NCBI RefSeq assembly: GCF_017565645.3 | Contig: NZ_CP086136.1 | Coordinates: forward strand, 3,083,501-3,147,500 | Direction of reading: 5' to 3' | DNA from: Bradyrhizobium barranii subsp. barranii | GTDB lineage: Bacteria; Pseudomonadota; Alphaproteobacteria; Rhizobiales; Xanthobacteraceae | Length of the DNA: 64,000 bases | Position numbers and translations under genes: made by a program | Notes under the pieces: model-generated | What the model was told of the DNA's origin: nothing | Database searches by the model: none | Seen by the model: only the letters and a program-made list of their open reading frames with translations | Shown here: positions 57,627 to 64,000 of the stretch, piece by piece | Layout of the letters: each line of letters starts with the position of its first letter | Position numbering within the stretch: position 1 is the stretch's first letter

Positions 57627-58634
57627 CGCAACCGGCACTGTCCGAAGTGTCAGGGGAGAGCCCGAGCCGCGTGGCTCGCCGCGCGTCAAGCTGACCTGCT
57701 TCCGGTTCCCTATTTCCACGTCGTCTTTACACTTCCCGCTCCGATCGCCGCGATCGCCTTTCAGAACAAGGCCATCGTTTATGCGATCCTGTTCAATGCC
57801 GCCGCCGAGGCAATGTCGACGCTCGCCGCCAATCCACGCCGGCTCGGCGCCGGGATCGGCGTCGTCGCCGTCCTCCACACCTGGGGGCAGGCGCTGACGC
57901 ACCATCCCCACGTCCACTGCGTCGTGCCGGGCGGCGGCCTCTCGCCCGATAGCGCGCACTGGATCGCCAGCCGACCAAACTTCTTCCTGGCCGTCAAACC
58001 GCTCGCCCGGCTGTTCAGACGCCTGTTCCTCGAACGTCTGACCGCCGCCTTCGACGCCGGCACCCTGAACTTCTTCGGCGATCTCGCATCCCTGGCCGAG
58101 CCTGCTGCCTTCGCAGCTCACCTCGTCGCTATGCGGCGCATTAGCTGGGTCGTCTACGCCAAACGGCCGTTCGGCGGCCCCGCGCAGGTGCTGGCCTATC
58201 TCGGCCGCTATACCCATCGCGTTGCAATCGCCAACAGCCGGCTCGTAGCCCTCGACGAGGATCACGTCGCCTTTACCTGGAAGGACTACCGCCAGAACGG
58301 CGCGACAAAGATCATGAAGCTCGAGGCCGACGAGTTCATCCGCCGCTTCCTTCTTCACACGCTGCCCGATGGCTTCCATCGCATCCGCCACTTCGGCTTC
58401 ATGGCCAACGGCCATCGCGCTGCCAAACTCGCCCTTTGCCGCAAACTTCTCGATCGTGAGCGGACACCGCCAAACGATGGCAAGCCGTCGCCTGTGGATT
58501 CGGACGCTCTGACGTGGGCCAAGGTTCCCGCCTGTCCTGATTGTGGTGGCGTCATGCGCATCATCGAGCGCTTTCGACACAGCTTCAGTCGTTCCGGCGC
58601 TCCAACCCAATCGTTCCGGTGCGACACATCGTGA
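57627..58634 (+). pseudogene. IS91-family transposase, 3' part
   Basis: 335 codons from RNRHCPKCQGRARAAWLAAR through PVPYFHVVFTLPAPIAAIAF, GQALTHHPHVHCVVPGGGLS and VLAYLGRYTHRVAIANSRL, the HUH and tyrosine-bearing core of IS91 transposases. It ends with a CPDCGG zinc motif. It is in frame with 54249 if the RIT is removed. An internal Met at 57813 could only give a truncated protein. Confidence 0.9.
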
Positions 58635-59043
58635 GCCAATTCATGCCGTGCACGAAGATCGTCATTCGTCATTATGATCCCATCGTCTCGATCATCGCAG
58701 ACGCTGCCGAATCCGTGCGGCCAAACAGCGCGCCGGAAACTATTCGATGCAGCGGGCCATCGATCGCTACAGCCGGTAAAATGCTCTCTGTCTCAAGTTG
58801 CCGCCATTGCGCAACCAAAACGTCGCCGCGTCAGCTCCGCAGTCTGCCGATAGCAACCCGCGATCTCAAACTATCCCCATAGCCGCACCACCGTGCATAT
58901 TCTCCCGCGCCTTCGTTCAATCCGGCTTCAATGAGGTCGCGTTATAAGCGCTTGCCGCGCCCTCGCGTGAGCGCGACCTCACAGAACCCTCCAGATTCCG
59001 TCGAATCGCCAGTCATGATTCCGTCGTCGCATCGGAGGTAGCG
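58635..59043. other. Likely IS91-like right end and spacer; no gene
   Basis: About 410 bases between the IS91-like stop and the IS5 start, without a recognised frame. IS91-type elements lack inverted repeats, so the precise end cannot be placed. Confidence 0.4.
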
Positions 59044-60390
59044 ATGCGACCGAAGAAGCACAGGACGACGGGATCTGGCGATCTGTTCCGGGCCAGGCTG
59101 GACCAGATCATCAATATGAAGCACGAACTGGTTCAGCTCGCCGGCAAGGTCGATTGGGACTGGATCGACGGCGAGATCGCGCCGCTTTATAGCGAGAACG
59201 GTCGACCGGGGATTGCGACCCGCTTCATGATCGGGCTGCTGCTGCTCAAGCACATTTACGGGCTGTCCGATGAGGGGGTGTGCGAGCGTTGGGTCCACGA
59301 CCCGTATTTCCAGTTCTTCACCGGCGAAGAGTTCTTCCAGCACGTCTTCCCGCACGAGCGCTCGGACCTGAGCCATTGGCGCAAGCGGCTCGGCGACAAG
59401 CTGGACCTGCTGCTGGCCGAGAGCCTGCGGGTGGCACACGAGGCCGGTGCGTTACGTGGCCAGGACCTCAAGCGGGTCACGGTCGACACCACGGTGCAGC
59501 CAAAGGCCATCAGCTTTCCGACCGACGCCAAGCTGCTGCATGCGGCCATCAAGGGGCTCAACCGCCTGGCGCGGAAGCACAGCGTCAGGCTGCGGCAATC
59601 CTATGCGCGCGTGGCCAAGGCCGCGGCGATGATGGCCGGCCGCTACGCCCATGCCAAACAGTTCAAGCGGCATCAGCGGCAGTTGCGCATCCTGCGCTCC
59701 AGGCTGGGCCGGATCATCCGCGTCATCGGCCGCAAGATCGAAGGTCAGGCCGCGCTCGAGGAGGCGTTCGCCCTCCCGCTGAGCCGAGCCACCCAGATCC
59801 GCTCGCAGCAGCAGCGCCAACGCGGCTGGAAGCTTTATTCCTTCCATGCCCCAGAGGTGGAGTGCATCGGCAAGGGCAAGGCCAGCGCACCTTACGAGTT
59901 CGGCGTGAAGGCCTCCATCGTCACCAACAATCGCCGGGCTCCCGGTGGCCTGTTCGTGCTGCACGCCAGGGCGCTACCCGATAACCCGTACGATGGTCAC
60001 ACCTTGCGCGATGTCATCGCGGGCACCGAGACGCTCACCGGCTGTTCGATCGAGCGGGCCTATGTCGACAAGGGATACCGCGGCCACGACGCACCAAATC
60101 CCCGTCGCGTCTTCATTTCCGGCCAGAAGCGCGGTGTCTTCGGTGTCATCAAGCGCGAGCTGCGCCGCCGCTCCGCCATCGAACCCATCATCGGACACCT
60201 GAAGATCGATGGTCACCTCGGCCGTTGCTACCTCAAAGGCCGCGCAGGAGACGCCGCAAACGTCGTCCTCTCAGCCGTCGGCCACAACTTCCGCCGCATC
60301 CTCGCCTGGCTGAGGATCTGGTTGCGCTTAATCCTGGCCGCCTTGTGGGCCCCGTTCGCACTCCAAATGGCGATCAAATCGGCTTCTTAA
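59044..60390 (+). CDS. IS5-family transposase
   Basis: This 448-residue DDE transposase opens with RTTGSGDLFRARLDQIINMK. It carries TRFMIGLLLLKHIYGLSDE and YFQFFTGEEFFQHVFPHERS, then VTVDTTVQPKAISFPTDAKL (first Asp), RAYVDKGYRGHDAP (second Asp) and RRRSAIEPIIGHLKIDGHLG (Glu). A basic C-terminus follows. Intact; the start is ATG 59044 with GGAGGT upstream. Confidence 0.92.
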   Translation: MRPKKHRTTGSGDLFRARLDQIINMKHELVQLAGKVDWDWIDGEIAPLYSENGRPGIATRFMIGLLLLKHIYGLSDEGVCERWVHDPYFQFFTGEEFFQHVFPHERSDLSHWRKRLGDKLDLLLAESLRVAHEAGALRGQDLKRVTVDTTVQPKAISFPTDAKLLHAAIKGLNRLARKHSVRLRQSYARVAKAAAMMAGRYAHAKQFKRHQRQLRILRSRLGRIIRVIGRKIEGQAALEEAFALPLSRATQIRSQQQRQRGWKLYSFHAPEVECIGKGKASAPYEFGVKASIVTNNRRAPGGLFVLHARALPDNPYDGHTLRDVIAGTETLTGCSIERAYVDKGYRGHDAPNPRRVFISGQKRGVFGVIKRELRRRSAIEPIIGHLKIDGHLGRCYLKGRAGDAANVVLSAVGHNFRRILAWLRIWLRLILAALWAPFALQMAIKSAS

Positions 60391-60505
60391 CGGACGACTA
60401 GGTATAGATGAAAGCCAGATAGTGGCCCTGCTTCTCGGTGAAGCGCGCGCCTGATTTTTGACTCATGGATCGATTCGTCCGGAGCCTCCGACAGGGAGGC
60501 GAACG

Positions 60506-61636
60506 ATGAATGTACGGTACCGGGTCGAATTGAGCCAAGCCGAGCGAGAGGAACTAACGGCGATGCTGCGCGGCGGCAAGCATGCCGCTCGCAAACTCAA
60601 GCGGGCCCAGATTTTGCTGGCGGCCGATATCGGCAGCCGCGACGAGGAGATTGCCCGGACCGTCAGAGTAAGCACCTCCACCATCTATCGGACCAAACGC
60701 CGCTTCGTGGAGGGCAATCTCGATCGGGCCTTGAGTGAGGAGCTGCGTCCCGGTGCAGAGCGCAAGCTGACCGGCAAGGAAGAAGCCCTGCTGGTGGCGA
60801 CTGCATGTGCCAAGCCGCCTGCCGGCCGGAGGCGCTGGACGCTGGCGCTGCTGGCCGACGCGATGGTCAAGCTCACCGATCATGACAGCTTGTCGGGCGA
60901 GACTGTGCGCCGCCGGCTGGCCGATAATGATCTCAAGCCGTGGCGCAGGGACATGTGGTGCATTCCCCATGTCGATGGCGAATACGTCGCCCGCATGGAA
61001 GATGTGCTCGATCTCTACGCTGAAGCGCCCGATCCCGAGCGACCGCTGGTCTGCTTCGACGAAACCCCCGTCCAGCTCATCGGCGAGGTGCGCCAGCCGA
61101 TCCCGTCCGAGCCGGGAAAGCGCGAGCGCTACGATTACGAGTACCGTCGCAACGGCACCGTCAATCTCTTCGTCGCCCTCGACCCGCATCGGGCCTGGCG
61201 CAAGGTCAAAGTCACCGAACGGCGCACCGCCGTGGACTATGCTCACTGCATGCGCGAACTCGTCGATGTCCATTACCCCAAGGCCGCCTGCATCCGTGTT
61301 GTTCAGGACAACCTGTCGATCCATGCCCCCGGCGCCCTCTACCAGGCCTTTGCCCCTACCGAGGCCCGCCGCATCCTGCGCCGCCTCGAGTTCCACTACA
61401 CCCCGAAACACGCCAGTTGGCTCAACATGGTCGAGATCGAGATCGGCGTCCTCCAAGGGCAGTGTCTCGGCCGCCGGATCGACGATCCAAAATGCCTTAA
61501 AAATGAGATCGCAGCATGGGAGCGGCAGCGAAACAAAGCTCGCGCCCGGATCAACTGGATGTTCACAACAAACAAAGCACGCGCCAAACTTGGCCGCGCC
61601 TATCCAGGCACCCCCAAAGAGTCAAAATCACTGTGA
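60506..61636 (+). CDS. IS630-family transposase (element 2)
   Basis: From MNVRYRVELSQAEREELTAM it has 376 residues, with a helix-turn-helix (EEIARTVRVSTSTIYRTKRR) and a DDE core: PLVCFDETPVQLIGEV, RVVQDNLSIHAPGAL and ASWLNMVEIEIGVLQGQC. The right terminus at 61621-61648 includes the stop codon. The left terminus next to the gene is not recognisable; an inverted copy of the terminus lies at 52683. A Met 16 codons upstream (60458) is less likely. Confidence 0.9.
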   Translation: MNVRYRVELSQAEREELTAMLRGGKHAARKLKRAQILLAADIGSRDEEIARTVRVSTSTIYRTKRRFVEGNLDRALSEELRPGAERKLTGKEEALLVATACAKPPAGRRRWTLALLADAMVKLTDHDSLSGETVRRRLADNDLKPWRRDMWCIPHVDGEYVARMEDVLDLYAEAPDPERPLVCFDETPVQLIGEVRQPIPSEPGKRERYDYEYRRNGTVNLFVALDPHRAWRKVKVTERRTAVDYAHCMRELVDVHYPKAACIRVVQDNLSIHAPGALYQAFAPTEARRILRRLEFHYTPKHASWLNMVEIEIGVLQGQCLGRRIDDPKCLKNEIAAWERQRNKARARINWMFTTNKARAKLGRAYPGTPKESKSL

Positions 61637-61646
61637 CGAGCTACTA

Positions 61647-61754
61647 GTCTCGTTCATGGCGTATCGCTCTCCTTGAGAGGTTCTGGCAGGCTCGACACCC
61701 GCCTCGATACGCCGCCTATCTCAGTCCGTCATCACCCAGCTTCCCGCATAGCTC
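61647..61754 (-). repeat. IS256-type terminus fragment
   Basis: This 108-bp stretch repeats the region from the transposase start to the terminus of the IS256 elements at 9.9-10.0 and 12.0-12.1 kb with a few differences, and ends GCATAGCTC. No transposase is attached. Confidence 0.8.
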
Positions 61755-61788
61755 TTGTGAATCGACGCTGAACATTGACCCCGCACGC

Positions 61789-62090
61789 GCGAAGTCAGTC
61801 AAGCACTTGCGACGCCGATCGGCGTCCGGACCCCACGCAGATCACACTGGTGGCGCTATGGGAGGCCTCGGATCGGATCTGCGGCAAGCGGCTCAGGGTA
61901 ATGATTCCGACGTTGCTGCCTTCGCTGGAGCGGCATGGCCGGCTCAAGCTCGGACCAGGCCGATCGAGCACTGGTGCTCGGCGTCAGCGCAGCCACGATT
62001 GATCGGCTGCTGGTCGAGACCAAGATTGCCGCGGCCGGCGGTAAGCGCAAAGCGAAATCACGACTGGCTGGTCTCCTTTACAGTTCGATT
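61789..62090 (+). pseudogene. Integrase-type transposase fragment, frameshifted
   Basis: One frame reads DPTQITLVALWEASDRICGK and RLRVMIPTLLPSLERHGRLK. A second frame, after about 61940, reads ALVLGVSAATIDRLLVETKI and AAAGGKRKAKS. These blocks belong to the N-terminal part of an integrase-core transposase. The preceding CTGAACATTGACCCCGC resembles element ends near 14.75 kb. The catalytic domain is absent. Confidence 0.65.
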
Positions 62091-62303
62091 CTTGCACCGC
62101 ACGGCGGCTACCGACACATATCGCCGGACGCCCATTGATCGGCCATGCAGTCACGCTATGCATGCCAACTCGGTGGGCTCCGAAGGGGGGTGACCACCGT
62201 GGTGGCTTGCCAACGACGATCCAACTGAGCAAATTGGGTTCGGGGAAGAGAGCTGTCCGCAAATGGTGCTCTCGGCGACGGAACAGATGATGCGACGATC
62301 CGC

Positions 62304-64000
62304 ATGAAACCGCAGCCGGAACCATCAAGTCGGGAAGTTCTTGCTGGCCTTGTTGAGCGCGTCACATACCACAACGACGGGAATGGCTACTGCGTTTTGC
62401 GGATCAAGGCGCGCGGCCACCGCGAACTGGTCACTGTAGTCGGGCACGCAGCGGTGATCTCCGCTGGCGAGTGGATTACCGCATCGGGCGAATGGGTCAA
62501 TGACCGCACCCATGGCCAACAGTACAGAGCGAAGTTCTTAAAGACCTCGGAACCGACATCACTCGATGGCATCGAGAAATACCTCGGCTCCGGGATGATC
62601 CGCGGCATCGGGCCAGTCTATGCCAAGAAGCTGGTGCGCGCCTTCGGTGAGAAGGTGTTCGATACCATCGAGGCGGAGCCCGAACGCCTGCGCGAGGTAA
62701 CGGGCATCGGCCCGGTTCGGGCCAACCGGATCACGGCCGCCTGGGCCGAACAGAAGATCGTTCGCGAAATCATGGTCTTCCTGCACAGCAATGGCGTCGG
62801 CACAGCGCGGGCGGTGCGCATCTATAAGACCTATGGCGCGGACGCCGTACAGGTCATGACCGAGAACCCCTACCGCCTCGCGCGTGACATTCGCGGCATC
62901 GGCTTCAAGACTGCCGACGCAATCGCGATGAAACTCGGCATCGAAAAGACCGCAATGATCCGGGTTCGGGCCGGGATCTCCTATGGGCTGACCGAGGCGA
63001 TGGACGAAGGGCACTGCGGTTTGCCGACGGATGAACTGGTGCCGCTTGCCGAGAAGCTGCTTGAGGTCCCGGTGGAACTGGTGCGCATTGCGCTTGATCT
63101 CGAACGGACAGCAGGCACAGTCATCGCGGACAGCGTAGGCGAAACGTCATGCGTATTTCTGGCGGGCCTGCATCGGGCGGAGCGTTCGATTGCCGAGCGA
63201 CTGATCCGGCTTGCGAATGGCACACTGCCCTGGCCATGGATCAATCCAGACAAGGCACTGCCTTGGGTCGAGCAACGGATCGGGCTTACCCTTGCCGAAA
63301 GCCAGGTCGCTGCGATCCGGCTCGCATTGATGTCCAAAGCGTTGGTCATGACCGGCGGTCCTGGTGTCGGCAAGACCACCATCGTCAAAGGTATTCTCCG
63401 CATTCTCGCAGCAAAGGGCGTGAGGCTCCTGCTATGCGCGCCGACCGGCCGCGCCGCCAAGCGCATGACCGAGGCGACCGGTTTTGAGGCTAGGACGATC
63501 CACCGGCTGCTGGAGGTTGACCCCAAGGGCGGCGGCTTCAAGCGCGGCGAAGACAATCCGCTCGACTGCGACCTGCTTGTTGTCGACGAAGCCTCAATGG
63601 TAGACGTCATGCTGATGCAGTCACTCATCAAGGCCGTGCCAGACAAGTCTGCCCTTTTGATCGTCGGCGACATCGACCAGCTTCCTTCGGTTGGGCCAGG
63701 CCAAGTGCTGGCCGACGTCATCTCATCCGGTGCTGTGCCGGTGGTGCGTCTCACCGAGGTGTTCCGGCAGGCCGCGCAAAGCCGCATCATCATCAGCGCA
63801 CATCGCATCAATCAGGGGGCCATCCCCGATCTCAGCCTGCCCGGCACGGATAGCGATTTCTACTTCGTGCAAGCGAGCGATCCAGAAACCGCCGTACAGC
63901 GTATCATCGAGTTGGTGAAGACACGGATCCCCAATCGCTTCGGCCTCGACCCAATTCGGGACATTCAGGTTCTGTGTCCAATGAACCGGGGCGGCGTCGG
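62304..64000 (+). CDS. RecD2-like SF1 DNA helicase (3' end outside window)
   Basis: At least 565 residues from ATG 62304 with no stop before the window end. An N-terminal OB-like region is followed by tandem helix-hairpin-helix motifs (MIRGIGPVYAKKLVRAFGEK, VTGIGPVRANRITAAW, DIRGIGFKTADAIAMKLGI). The motor has Walker A TGGPGVGKTTIVKG near residue 350, LLCAPTGRAAKRMTEATGF, Walker B DLLVVDEASMVDVMLM near 428, and GDIDQLPSVGPGQVLADV. This is the layout of RecD2-type 5'-3' helicases. On mobile islands such helicases are common, but a housekeeping copy is also possible. Confidence 0.9.
   Translation, partial: MKPQPEPSSREVLAGLVERVTYHNDGNGYCVLRIKARGHRELVTVVGHAAVISAGEWITASGEWVNDRTHGQQYRAKFLKTSEPTSLDGIEKYLGSGMIRGIGPVYAKKLVRAFGEKVFDTIEAEPERLREVTGIGPVRANRITAAWAEQKIVREIMVFLHSNGVGTARAVRIYKTYGADAVQVMTENPYRLARDIRGIGFKTADAIAMKLGIEKTAMIRVRAGISYGLTEAMDEGHCGLPTDELVPLAEKLLEVPVELVRIALDLERTAGTVIADSVGETSCVFLAGLHRAERSIAERLIRLANGTLPWPWINPDKALPWVEQRIGLTLAESQVAAIRLALMSKALVMTGGPGVGKTTIVKGILRILAAKGVRLLLCAPTGRAAKRMTEATGFEARTIHRLLEVDPKGGGFKRGEDNPLDCDLLVVDEASMVDVMLMQSLIKAVPDKSALLIVGDIDQLPSVGPGQVLADVISSGAVPVVRLTEVFRQAAQSRIIISAHRINQGAIPDLSLPGTDSDFYFVQASDPETAVQRIIELVKTRIPNRFGLDPIRDIQVLCPMNRGGV

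Overview
This window reads as an accessory (symbiosis-island) segment of a Bradyrhizobium-type rhizobial genome. The evidence is GC-rich coding DNA, an uptake [NiFe]-hydrogenase cluster (hupS-L-C-D-F) of the rhizobial type, remnants of a trb conjugation system, a NopD/Bel2-5-like Ulp1-protease effector gene, and a very high density of insertion sequences. No database search was run; names rest on recognised motifs and family resemblance.

Layout. 1-4.7 kb: an intact operon with an unknown partial gene, a DUF4392 (D-glutamate-cyclase-like) gene and a four-gene polar amino-acid ABC importer. 4.8-5.5 kb: trbI/DUF2274 conjugation relics. 5.7-13.4 kb: two IS6-family copies and two IS256-family copies around a short-chain dehydrogenase, the stump of an oleate hydratase gene and an acetoacetate-decarboxylase-like gene cut in two by IS256. 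13.5-15.4 kb: an HdeD-like membrane protein and gene scraps. 15.5-24.4 kb: IS1380, IS66, IS3, IS630 and IS21 elements, several nested. 25.2-28.9 kb: a cobalamin riboswitch with an apparent terminator, then an anaerobic ribonucleotide reductase operon in which the glycyl-radical domain is a separate small gene (nrdD, small nrdD, nrdG). 29-33.6 kb: a group II intron next to a trbL scrap, then IS fragments. 34.1-36.9 kb: an N-terminally truncated Ulp1-family effector with seven tandem 36-residue repeats. 36.9-41.1 kb: IS3 elements that break a membrane-protein gene, plus a YecA-like stump. 41.5-46.1 kb: a secreted prolyl-oligopeptidase-like protein and a two-gene unit of unknown role (HExxH/GTxD metallopeptidase-like protein with a coupled partner). 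46.7-47.8 kb: a dispersed repeat, an IS6 fragment and the last 59 codons of hupV. 48-52.6 kb: hupSLCDF behind a sigma-54-like promoter. 52.7-61.8 kb: a nested mobile block in which an IS91-family element is split by a recombinase-in-trio (RIT) element, followed by IS5 and IS630 elements. 62.3-64 kb: a RecD2-like helicase running off the window.

How the parts work together. The intact metabolic units fit a microaerobic or anaerobic nodule lifestyle: recycling of nitrogenase-derived hydrogen by hup, oxygen-independent deoxyribonucleotide synthesis under apparent B12 control, and uptake of an acidic or D-amino acid coupled to a cyclase-like enzyme. Much of the rest is decay. At least seven non-IS genes (trbI, trbL, ohyA, the decarboxylase-like gene, the membrane protein at 38-40 kb, the effector, hupV) have been cut by elements whose junctions can be read at base level. 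The flanks of two inverted IS3 copies (18.5 and 36.9 kb) suggest that the 17 kb between them was inverted.

The strongest candidates for something little described are the split glycyl-radical NrdD under a B12 riboswitch, the metallopeptidase-like two-gene unit at 44.0-46.05 kb, and the RIT element with its unusual terminal palindrome.
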